A stretch of DNA of 64,000 bases from NCBI GenBank assembly GCA_025408425.1, contig JANXYX010000036.1, positions 62,001 through 126,000 on the forward strand. Direction: 5' to 3'. The notes under the pieces are model-generated. The model worked only from the letters and a program-made list of their open reading frames with translations, was not told the DNA's origin and did not search any database. Positions 16,506 to 23,601 of this stretch are shown piece after piece. The position numbers and the translations under genes are program-made. The stretch comes from Granulicella sp. Its GTDB lineage: Bacteria > Acidobacteriota > Terriglobia > Terriglobales > Acidobacteriaceae. Every line of letters begins with the position of its first letter. Position 1 is the first letter of the stretch.

Positions 16506-17270
16506 GTGAGTCAAATATTGAATTTCCCGCTTGTTTTTGCGTCTTTCTCACTCACCGTCTTATGGATTGCGGTACGCGCCGGCGTTTTTCTTCAAAGTAA
16601 ACGGAGTCTTGAGCCAAACGAACAGGAAGACTTCCGCGTAGTCACGGCCACTACTATTACACTGCTCAGCCTTCTCGTCGGATTTACCTTTTCAATGGCC
16701 ATCAGCCGGTACGACCTCCGTAAGAGTTGTGAGGAAACAGAGGCGAATGCAATCGGGACGGAATACAGTCGAGCAGGCTTGCTGCCACCCGCCGATGCGG
16801 CAAGAGTGCGTGCCCTGCTCAGAAGCTATCTCGAACAGCGTATCTTGTTCTATCAAACGCGCAATAGTTACCGGCTTCGGCAGATCGATGTCGCCACGTC
16901 TCAGCTGCAGACCGATCTATGGTCTGCCGTTTCGACACCAGCTGAGGCGAAGCCTACACCTGTTGTATCCCTTGCTGTTTCGGGAATGAACGCCGTGTTC
17001 GATTCAGAGGGATATACGCAAGGTGCCTGGTGGAACCGCATCCCGATTTCGGCATGGATATTGATGGTAGTTATTGCCATATGCTCCAACGTGCTGTTCG
17101 GCTACAGTACGCACCCCACTAAGCTAAGACCCTTTCTGATCCTCGTTCTACCGATTATTGTATCTATCGCGTTCTTTCTCATAGCGGACATCGACAGCAC
17201 GCGTAACGGAATCATACGCATAAATCCGCAAAATCTCATAAGGATTTCTAATTCCTTGCATATCCGTTGA
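16506..17270 (+). CDS. DUF4239 membrane protein
   Basis: Integral membrane protein of 254 aa starting at GTG 16506, with GGAT just upstream. Segments: a first membrane helix at about 6-27 (FPLVFASFSLTVLWIAVRAG), a second at about 48-66 (TATTITLLSLLVGFTFSMAI), then a long soluble helical part with ETEANAIGTEYSRAGLLPPA and ARVRALLRSYLEQRILFYQT. Two further helices are at about 181-198 (ISAWILMVVIAICSNVLFGY) and 209-226 (FLILVLPIIVSIAFFLIADI). The pattern SxYxxR...ANAIGTEYxR is the DUF4239 (bestrophin-like) signature. Function is unknown; a channel role is only suggested by family resemblance. No own promoter was recognised, so it may be read from the sigma-54 promoter at 15592. Confidence 0.85.
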   Translation: MSQILNFPLVFASFSLTVLWIAVRAGVFLQSKRSLEPNEQEDFRVVTATTITLLSLLVGFTFSMAISRYDLRKSCEETEANAIGTEYSRAGLLPPADAARVRALLRSYLEQRILFYQTRNSYRLRQIDVATSQLQTDLWSAVSTPAEAKPTPVVSLAVSGMNAVFDSEGYTQGAWWNRIPISAWILMVVIAICSNVLFGYSTHPTKLRPFLILVLPIIVSIAFFLIADIDSTRNGIIRINPQNLIRISNSLHIR

Positions 17271-17308
17271 TTCGAATTAATCTGGCTGGCCAAGCTTTGC
17301 TCGGAATG

Positions 17309-17737
17309 CTATTTGGGTCTTCCCATCCAGGAATACTGCCACGCCACCGTAACGTTCTTGTAGTTCCCGGCATACCGGACATAGTCAGTAACGTCGTAAC
17401 TAAATTGCAACAGCGAGTAACTGGACACGATACTTCCGATGTCGACGTAGACAGGTGGATCGATATATCGCACCTTGACGATATTCAACAACGTCACCTC
17501 TTTCCACGAATCGGTGAACGAGAGGCTGTAAAGAGACCGGTCGCGTGGGAGTGACTGTGGACCAATCTTAGGATGTAGGCAACCAGTTCCAACAAACATA
17601 AGACCGCAGCTTAAGATAACTGTCTTTGTCATTGGCGGGAACTTGGTGTCCGGATCCTTCGTGTCGTAGCGGACTACGCCAGCCCCGCGATCCAGAATCG
17701 GGAGAATGGATCGTTGAATGTCGTCTTGTGAGCTCAT
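17309..17737 (-). CDS. Chimeric ORF: sulfatase leader fused to a truncated lipoprotein
   Basis: The frame encodes 142 aa in distinct parts. Residues 1-35 (QDDIQRSILPILDRGAG, VVRYDTKDPDTKFPP) look like the N-terminal leader of an arylsulfatase, which normally continues into the APNVLIVLLDD active-site region. At residue 36 the text switches to MTKTVILSCGLMFVGTGC, a typical lipoprotein signal with lipobox, followed by IGPQSLPRDRSLYSLSFTDS and WKEVTLLNIVKVRYIDPPVY. I recognise this second block from a proteobacterial lipoprotein family of larger size. The last about 35 residues (YVRYAGNYKNVTVAWQYSWM) resemble a barrel strand rather than that family. GGAG lies 8 nt before the ATG at 17737, so the whole fusion could be translated. 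It is most simply a recombination scar. Confidence 0.6.
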   Translation of the reverse strand: MSSQDDIQRSILPILDRGAGVVRYDTKDPDTKFPPMTKTVILSCGLMFVGTGCLHPKIGPQSLPRDRSLYSLSFTDSWKEVTLLNIVKVRYIDPPVYVDIGSIVSSYSLLQFSYDVTDYVRYAGNYKNVTVAWQYSWMGRPK

Positions 17738-18007
17738 GGAAATGACTCCATTTCAGTTTGCTCGGCCTTTCGGCAGAGCAAACAGTTAGGTGTCGGTAAC
17801 GCTAACCAAAAAGTCCGTCGGGGCCAGCCACTTGCTCGAAGACAGCTCTTAATTTCCCGCGTCGAACCGCACGATCAATGGCGAATAGCGGTTCAGCCGA
17901 TTCTTGTGAAAGAAGTGTTCCTCGTTCAGCATCTTCGCGCCCAGCGGGATAGGTCTTCCATAACAGCCGAAATCGCCGACGCTGATGTTGTTGTCGACAT
18001 TAAACAT

Positions 18008-18586
18008 CTATTTCCAAGGGCGAACGTTGGCTGCTTTGATGTACTGATTGCCATAGCTTTCAATCTCGTAGTGGCCCTTCTTCTTGTCGAACTTGAGCTT
18101 GGCCGCAATCATGATTTGTCCCATCCCCTCACCCTTCTCATTCAGGGTGACTTGCAGGATCCCAAAGGGATAATCGACAGATCGATTGTTTCTATATAAC
18201 TCAATAAATGGCATTTCGCGGGCAGTCACTATAGTGATGATTGTTTTTGTCCCCTGCTGTCGCTTGCGTGCGATCCCAATCGGGTTACCTACGCGGCCTA
18301 CCACACTCAGTTGGCCTTTGTCTTCTTTCCCCAGCGCGTTAAGCAGTGCGTGCTGGCCCTTTTCCCTGAGCAGCGTGACGAAGTTTTCCACTTCTTCATC
18401 GGTTGTGTACTCGTTGATTTTGAAATCAAACCAAGTAGATCTTCCCCCCAAACTTCCCCCCGTGGCCATCGCTACTCCGGAATAGGATTCGGGTTTCTTT
18501 CTCTCCTCCTGGCCACGGGCGGCTGTCAAAACAGACGCGCAAGTGAACATTAGGAGTAATGCTAATTTTCCCATTTGATTTCTCAT
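18008..18586 (-). CDS. Exported protein of unknown family in the sigma-54 region
   Basis: Protein of 192 aa. ATG 18586 has AGGAGA 7 nt upstream and gives a signal peptide (MGKLALLLMFTCASVLTAAR). The mature part has no recognised domain. Notable text includes FDFKINEYTTDEEVENFVTL, LREKGQHALLNALGKEDKGQ, TKTIITIVTAREMPFIELYR, DYPFGILQVTLNEKGEGMGQ and MIAAKLKFDKKKGHYEIESY. It resembles, from memory, a group of uncharacterised acidobacterial secreted proteins. A minus-strand sigma-54 promoter lies 35 bases upstream, and the perfect 16-base palindrome lies behind it, so it belongs to the same predicted regulon as the DUF4136, ABM and small membrane protein genes. Confidence 0.75.
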   Translation of the reverse strand: MRNQMGKLALLLMFTCASVLTAARGQEERKKPESYSGVAMATGGSLGGRSTWFDFKINEYTTDEEVENFVTLLREKGQHALLNALGKEDKGQLSVVGRVGNPIGIARKRQQGTKTIITIVTAREMPFIELYRNNRSVDYPFGILQVTLNEKGEGMGQIMIAAKLKFDKKKGHYEIESYGNQYIKAANVRPWK

Positions 18587-18620
18587 GACCAAGTCTCCTA
18601 TCGTGCTGCATAGCGGCTAT

Positions 18621-18636
18621 GGCAATCAGATGCCCA
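18621..18636 (-). promoter_or_regulatory. Sigma-54 (-24/-12) promoter of the gene at 18008-18586
   Basis: On the minus strand it reads TGGGCATCTGATTGCC: TGG, eight bases, TTGC. The final base is C instead of the preferred A/T. It lies 35 bases before the start codon, with activator sites at 18730-18764. Confidence 0.65.
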
Positions 18637-18729
18637 AAACGCCAAAGCATGGGAAGGCACGTAACGCGCACGGACTTAGGGATTTAGGGCCATTACGAGA
18701 CATGGCCTTTCTATGACGAGGCAATATTC

Positions 18730-18764
18730 CTCGGAGAGCTTGGACTTGCTCCAATATTTTGGAG
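18730..18764. promoter_or_regulatory. Activator-binding sites including the perfect 16-base palindrome
   Basis: CTCCAATATTTTGGAG at 18749-18764 has perfect CTCCAA/TTGGAG arms. Nineteen bases towards the promoter, 18730-18745 reads on the minus strand GTCCAAGCTCTCCGAG, which keeps one half-site. The pair thus repeats the strong-plus-weak, 19-base arrangement seen at 14288 and 15495. The distance to the -24/-12 element is 94 bases. Confidence 0.65.
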
Positions 18765-18807
18765 ACGAAAAAGTAACTTCAAGACGTCCGGTGATCACTC
18801 ACGACCG

Positions 18808-19302
18808 TCAAGAGCCACCCTTCGTTTTGCTGACTTCTTCCTCGATGAGGTCGCTCTGCAACAGTGCCGCCCGCGCTGCCGCTTGTTCCTTTGACTCCAT
18901 CCACCCACGCAGAATGACCACCGCCGCAACCTGATCGATAACGTACTTGCGATCCCTTCGATCATGTCCGGCTTCGTTTAGAATCTCGTGCGCTGCAACT
19001 GAGCTCAGCCGCTCATCCCAGAGCTGAACCGGAAGCCCAGAGCTCTCGCGCAGTTCCTCAGCGAACTCCTGCACCTTCGCTGCCCACGGGCTCACGTCAC
19101 CTGACATGTGCAGCGGATTCCCCACAACAATCTGCACTACCTCATGCTTGCGAATCAGCCGTAGCAGGCTGCGCATATCCTCACCCCGGCTCTTGCGCCA
19201 GAGGGTCAGCAGAGGCTGCGCCGTGTAGCCCAGTGCGTCCGAGAGCGCCACGCCCACGCGCACTTTCCCCACATCCAACGCCATCACACGCCCGATTGCC
19301 AT
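18808..19302 (-). CDS. ruvX: RuvX/YqgF-type Holliday-junction resolvase / pre-16S rRNA nuclease
   Basis: Cytoplasmic RNase H-fold nuclease of about 164 aa. In Escherichia coli YqgF trims the 5' end of 16S rRNA. Motifs in order: the first strand with catalytic Asp (MALDVGKVRVGVALSD), the IVVGNPLHMSGD loop, the LWDERLSSVAAHEIL block, and the final Asp helix (VIDQVAAVVILRGWM). The C-terminus carries a charged extension (about 25 residues, ending SKTKGGS) beyond the usual 140-150 aa. Two near-equal starts exist (19308 and 19302). It is transcribed alone, divergent from the small secreted protein gene at 19498. Confidence 0.9.
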   Translation of the reverse strand: MAIGRVMALDVGKVRVGVALSDALGYTAQPLLTLWRKSRGEDMRSLLRLIRKHEVVQIVVGNPLHMSGDVSPWAAKVQEFAEELRESSGLPVQLWDERLSSVAAHEILNEAGHDRRDRKYVIDQVAAVVILRGWMESKEQAAARAALLQSDLIEEEVSKTKGGS

Positions 19303-19497
19303 ACGCATAGTCTACCGCCCCACTTAATCCGAGCGACTCGTCTCCGACGTTCCCAACGCAAGACTTCACGAGAGGTTCTGGGCCGATGCTTCCATACTTA
19401 CGGGATCGTCAATGCTACGGTAGCTGCGTGCTGCAGTTGACCGCTAATTGCGGTGATCGAGTTGCAATGCGGCCTTTTTTAGGGTTGAATCCAAATA

Positions 19498-19884
19498 TTG
19501 CGTAAACTTCTGTCCATTCTCTTGCTGGCCTTCTTCGGTCTACCCGTCGTTTCGCCCCTTTTCGCTCTGGGAAAGGACGCGGATTCGGGTGTACCGGCCT
19601 GCTGTCGAAGGAATGGAATGCATCACTGCCTGCTCAGTACACGACAGCGTGCCACTGCTTCTCAGTCCGAGATGCAAATGGGCGTTCCCCTCGACAAGTG
19701 CCCGTATTTCCCGCGTGCGTTTGTGGCCTCACACCCGAACCTGCTGGATCCCCGGATCTCATCGTTTGTATTTGCCTCACTGGTGAGCCATCCGACGGGT
19801 ATCGCGCAGACCGAATCCAGGCGGCGCATCTCATGTGACCGCTCACGCCAAAAACGTGGCCCTCCCACCTCGATCTCCCTCTAA
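19498..19884 (+). CDS. Small secreted Cys/His protein (copy 1)
   Basis: Protein of 128 aa from a TTG start, with a signal peptide (LLSILLLAFFGLPVVSPLFA). The mature part carries ACCRRNGMHHC near its start, then VPLDKCPYFPRAF, and ends in DRSRQKRGPP plus a few residues. The paralogue at 20063 has the same three blocks in the same order: CCRVHGKHHC, SEQCPYNPSS and DRSRQKRGPP. Four conserved Cys and clustered His suggest metal or disulfide chemistry, but no family name is recognised. The ribosome site is weak, so the start is uncertain. A TonB-dependent receptor follows the second copy, suggesting a shared uptake or signalling role. Confidence 0.7.
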   Translation: MRKLLSILLLAFFGLPVVSPLFALGKDADSGVPACCRRNGMHHCLLSTRQRATASQSEMQMGVPLDKCPYFPRAFVASHPNLLDPRISSFVFASLVSHPTGIAQTESRRRISCDRSRQKRGPPTSISL

Positions 19885-20062
19885 CACCTAAGGTTTATCC
19901 AAGTCATCCGTTAACCATGCCGTTCGGTCATTCCTGGTGAACCTTGGCTCTCCTGTATTCCTACGCGGATGACTTCTGCCGCGGTCTGGCATCCAAGTCT
20001 TATTCCGACTCCTGTCCGAACGACTCTCTGGGAATCAAGTCAAAAGATTCAGCGTGATCAAG

Positions 20063-20494
20063 ATGACTGAAAAGCAGCACATCGAACCGGCGAACTTGAT
20101 ATGGCGCATCAGCGCCACATTCCTGCTTGCCTTCTTTGCTGCGTTTCTCTTTACCCCATTGGCTGTCGGGAGTCAGGACTCAGACGCATTACTGCCCGTA
20201 TGCTGCCGGGTTCATGGCAAACACCACTGCTCCGCCTCGATGGGCGCTATAAGTCTAGCGGCTCAAAGAGCCGAAGAGCTCAAGCTCGGAGTTGCGTCGG
20301 AACAGTGTCCTTATAACCCGTCTTCTCCGGTCACATCACACGACCGCAGCTTTTATCCCACGCTTCAAGAACAAATCCTTGCTGGGCTTGGTGCTTATCC
20401 AGCGGTCCATGCACAGACTGAAGCGAAGCAACACGTCACCTTCGACCGATCCAGACAGAAACGAGGTCCTCCCACACCATTCCTCTTCGCCTGA
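20063..20494 (+). CDS. Small secreted Cys/His protein (copy 2)
   Basis: Protein of about 143 aa with a hydrophobic segment (WRISATFLLAFFAAFLFTPL) that acts as signal peptide or anchor. It repeats the layout of the gene at 19498: PVCCRVHGKHHC, SEQCPYNPSS and a C-terminal DRSRQKRGPP. The spacing between blocks differs, so the duplication is not recent. A GTG at 20054 in the same frame is an alternative start; neither has a clear ribosome site. The stop codon directly abuts the ATG at 20495 in the frame of the following TonB-dependent receptor, so the two genes are almost certainly co-transcribed. Confidence 0.72.
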   Translation: MTEKQHIEPANLIWRISATFLLAFFAAFLFTPLAVGSQDSDALLPVCCRVHGKHHCSASMGAISLAAQRAEELKLGVASEQCPYNPSSPVTSHDRSFYPTLQEQILAGLGAYPAVHAQTEAKQHVTFDRSRQKRGPPTPFLFA

Positions 20495-20551
20495 ATGAAA
20501 AACAAGAGCCCGCCTACCTTGCATCGGTATGCCGAGCCACCTGGAGGAATA

Positions 20552-23482
20552 GTGACTCGATTCAAGAAAATCTCTCAGCTTGCTCTCATAGCACTGACGT
20601 TAGTTCCCTGCTCCCTGGCCCAGGAGACCATCAACAACGCATCTCTCGCCGGCCGGGTAACGGACTCGTCAGGGTCAGTCATTCCCGGCGCCACTGTAAC
20701 TGCGCTCCAGACTGCCACCAACTCCACCGTCAGCACCACGTCCGACGCCGTTGGCCGCTTCCGCTTTCCCTATCTGCGCGTTGGCCAATACGAACTCACG
20801 ATCCACGAGACTGGATTCTCTGACGCTCGGCGCTCCGTGACGCTCACCATTGGCGCAGCCTTCGATCTACCCATCGTGCTATCGGCCGGTTCGGCGCAAG
20901 CAGTTACTGTCACTGCCGACGCTCCCGTTCTCGAAACCGACCGGAGCCAGATCGCGGGAACCATCTCTCAAGATGAAGTCGCAAGTCTGCCCTTCAACGG
21001 CCGTAACTTCCTCGACCTTGCTCTCCTCGTACCAGGTGTTTCGCCAACGAACACTGCTGCCAATCAGCTCTTCGCCGAGACCTCCGCCGTCAGTGGACAG
21101 GGCATCTCTGTTAGCAGCCAACGGAACTTCTCCAACAGCTTCATCGTCGATGGTCTCTCCGCCAACGACGATGCCGCCGGACTCGTACAGACCTCGTTCG
21201 GGCTTGACGTCATCCGCGAAATGCAAGTCGTCACCAGCGGCGGACAGGCCGAGTTTGGCCGAGCCCTGGGTGGTTACATCAACTTCGTCTCCAACAGCGG
21301 TACGAACAAATTGCATGGCGACTTCTACGGCTATCTGCGTAACCAGCGTCTCAATGCGGCTAACGCACTCTCCGGCACGAACCTGCCGCTGACCCAGGCT
21401 CAATACGGCGCCAGCCTTGGCGGCCCCATCCTGCGCGACCGCACCTTCTACTTCGCAAACTTTGAGCAGCGCCAACTCAATCAGAACGGCATCATCACAA
21501 TCACTCCCGCCAATGCCGCCGCGATCAACGCCCGTCTACAAACCGTCGGATATCCCGGAGCATTGCTGGCGATCAGTTCCACCAGCCCCACGACTATCTA
21601 TCCAAACCCAGTGCGCACGAGTAACTTTTTCACCAAGCTGGATCATCGCCTCAACGACCACGATCAACTGAGCGCCCGCTACAGCCTTTACCATGTCACG
21701 AGTCAAAACTCGCGTGGTGTAGGCGGAACAAATTACATCAGCGCCGGGGCAGGTCTTGAGGATCTGGATCAGACGATCGCCATCAGCAACATCGCCAGTC
21801 TGACTCCGCGCACTGTCAACGAGACGCGCAGCCAGTTTACGAATAGCAACTTCAAGGCCCCAGTGAACGACCCCGTCGGCCCGGCCGTCAGCATCTCAGG
21901 AGTAGCCTCGTTCGGCACTCTCTCCGGCTCGCCAACCGCTCGGCACGATCGCCTCTACGAGATCGTCGACAACCTCTCCCTCGAGGCTGGCCCGCACGCC
22001 CTCCGTATCGGAGCCGACTTCCTCGACAATGACCTCACCATTACCTTTCCGCAATCCATTCGCGGCAATTATGCCTTCTCCTCACTCGCTAATTTTCAAA
22101 AAGGAATCTACAGCACCTTCACACAGTCCTTCGGCAACTTCGTGGTGCCACAGACCAATCCCAACATCGGCTTCTATGGCCAGGATGAGTGGAAAGTAAA
22201 TGCTGACCTCACTCTCAACGCTGGTATCCGCTATGACCTGCAGTTCCTCAAAACTCTCTCCACTGACGCCAACAACATCTCGCCCCGCTTCGGATTCGCC
22301 TGGTCACCTTTCAAGTCTCACGGCACCGTGGTTCGTGGAAGCTTCGGCCTGTTCTACGATCGCATCCCATTGCGCGCGCTCTCAAATGCGCTTGAGTCGA
22401 ACAACAACGGCACCACCATCAATAGCTCTACCTTCACGACTATTGCTCTCTCGTACGGTCAGGCTGGCGCACCCATCTTCCCCAGCATCGCTACCGGTTA
22501 CACCGCGACCAACATCCCGTCCAACCTTCGGCTCAGCCTTAGCACGATGGACCCGCATATGCGGAATGCTTACTCCGAGCAAGCCAGCCTTGAAGTTGAG
22601 CAGCAGATTACCTCATCCAGCAGCCTGGCAGTCAGCTATCAGCATCTGCGCGGTCAGCACCTGCTGATCTCCGTCAACCTCAACACGCCCACCTGCTATG
22701 CCACGCAACCTGCTAGTGGACCGCAATACCCTGTCGTCGATCCCGTCAATCTGTGCCGTCCAAACTCCGCCTACGCCAACAACAAACAGTACTCCTCGAG
22801 CGCCGACTCCTACTACGATGGACTCTCCGTCTCATACGTTCAGCGTCCCGTCCGCTGGGGCAGCTATCGGGTCTCGTACACCTGGTCGAAAGCCATCGAC
22901 AACGTTGGTGAGTTCTTCTTCAGCGCACCTGTCAATAACTCCAACCTCGCCGAAGACCGGAGCCGCTCCGACGACGATCAACGCCACCGCATAGTCTTCG
23001 ACGCCACACTGCACAGTTCCATGGACTCCGCGCACAGCCTCTTCACCAAACTCACCCACGGCTTTCAACTTGGCGGAATCCTACAGTACTACTCGGCTCT
23101 TCCGTTCAACATCACTACCGGCGTCAATAGCATCCAGACCGCAGCCTTGCGGCCCTGCGTTCCCGGCCATGTCTTGACTGCTAACGCGACGAACACCTGC
23201 GCCAACGCACTCCCCGGAACTCTCATCGGGCGAAATGCCGGAATCGGCTTTGACACCTTCAACCTCAGCACCCGACTCAGCCGCACGATACCGCTCGGTG
23301 ATCGCTTCCGATTGCAAGCGATTGTGGAAGCCTTCAATGCACTGAACCACCGCAACGATCAGATACCGAATGGCACCTTCGGTACTGGAGCTTATCCAAC
23401 CGCCCCCTCCTCCGTCTTTCACCAGGCAACGGCGGTCGGAGATCCCAGAAATATCCAATTGGCAGCTCGCCTGAGCTTCTGA
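20552..23482 (+). CDS. TonB-dependent receptor with N-terminal carboxypeptidase-regulatory domain (Oar-like)
   Basis: Outer-membrane active transporter of about 976 aa. GTG 20552 has GGAGGA directly upstream and gives a normal signal peptide (FKKISQLALIALTLVPCSLA). ATG 20495 in the same frame has no ribosome site but abuts the previous stop. Domains: a CarboxypepD_reg-like fold at about 25-110 (ASLAGRVTDSSGSVIPGATV), the plug (LPFNGRNFLDLALLVPGVSP, NSFIVDGLSANDDA), and the beta-barrel with Oar-type text (GFYGQDEWKVNADLTLNAGI), ending in ARLSF with terminal Phe. Such receptors are very abundant in Acidobacteria and often import oligosaccharides or metal complexes. Two small Cys/His proteins precede it; their metal-like motifs hint at a non-carbohydrate substrate, but this is not shown. 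Confidence 0.92.
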   Translation: MTRFKKISQLALIALTLVPCSLAQETINNASLAGRVTDSSGSVIPGATVTALQTATNSTVSTTSDAVGRFRFPYLRVGQYELTIHETGFSDARRSVTLTIGAAFDLPIVLSAGSAQAVTVTADAPVLETDRSQIAGTISQDEVASLPFNGRNFLDLALLVPGVSPTNTAANQLFAETSAVSGQGISVSSQRNFSNSFIVDGLSANDDAAGLVQTSFGLDVIREMQVVTSGGQAEFGRALGGYINFVSNSGTNKLHGDFYGYLRNQRLNAANALSGTNLPLTQAQYGASLGGPILRDRTFYFANFEQRQLNQNGIITITPANAAAINARLQTVGYPGALLAISSTSPTTIYPNPVRTSNFFTKLDHRLNDHDQLSARYSLYHVTSQNSRGVGGTNYISAGAGLEDLDQTIAISNIASLTPRTVNETRSQFTNSNFKAPVNDPVGPAVSISGVASFGTLSGSPTARHDRLYEIVDNLSLEAGPHALRIGADFLDNDLTITFPQSIRGNYAFSSLANFQKGIYSTFTQSFGNFVVPQTNPNIGFYGQDEWKVNADLTLNAGIRYDLQFLKTLSTDANNISPRFGFAWSPFKSHGTVVRGSFGLFYDRIPLRALSNALESNNNGTTINSSTFTTIALSYGQAGAPIFPSIATGYTATNIPSNLRLSLSTMDPHMRNAYSEQASLEVEQQITSSSSLAVSYQHLRGQHLLISVNLNTPTCYATQPASGPQYPVVDPVNLCRPNSAYANNKQYSSSADSYYDGLSVSYVQRPVRWGSYRVSYTWSKAIDNVGEFFFSAPVNNSNLAEDRSRSDDDQRHRIVFDATLHSSMDSAHSLFTKLTHGFQLGGILQYYSALPFNITTGVNSIQTAALRPCVPGHVLTANATNTCANALPGTLIGRNAGIGFDTFNLSTRLSRTIPLGDRFRLQAIVEAFNALNHRNDQIPNGTFGTGAYPTAPSSVFHQATAVGDPRNIQLAARLSF

Positions 23483-23518
23483 TATCACCGGCGGCCACTT
23501 CATCAGCGCGGCCTGGCG

Positions 23519-23561
23519 TGCTACGCATCTGTCTTCCGAGAAGGAACACAAATGCGTAGCA
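23519..23561. terminator. Bidirectional hairpin between the receptor and GH106 genes
   Basis: TGCTACGCAT and ATGCGTAGCA form a perfect 10-base stem around a 23-base loop that contains a second small TTCC/GGAA pairing. It lies between two convergent genes (stops at 23482 and 23602), the expected place for a two-way terminator. No long T-run follows. Confidence 0.5.
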
Positions 23562-23601
23562 GCGCCCAACCCAGCATCACGACACCATAAAGAGCGAAGC
23601 G

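Noticed and set aside
17821-17836. Possible sigma-54 element GGG-N8-TTGC-T on the plus strand
   Set aside because: The -24 part is GGG rather than TGG and no plus-strand gene follows.
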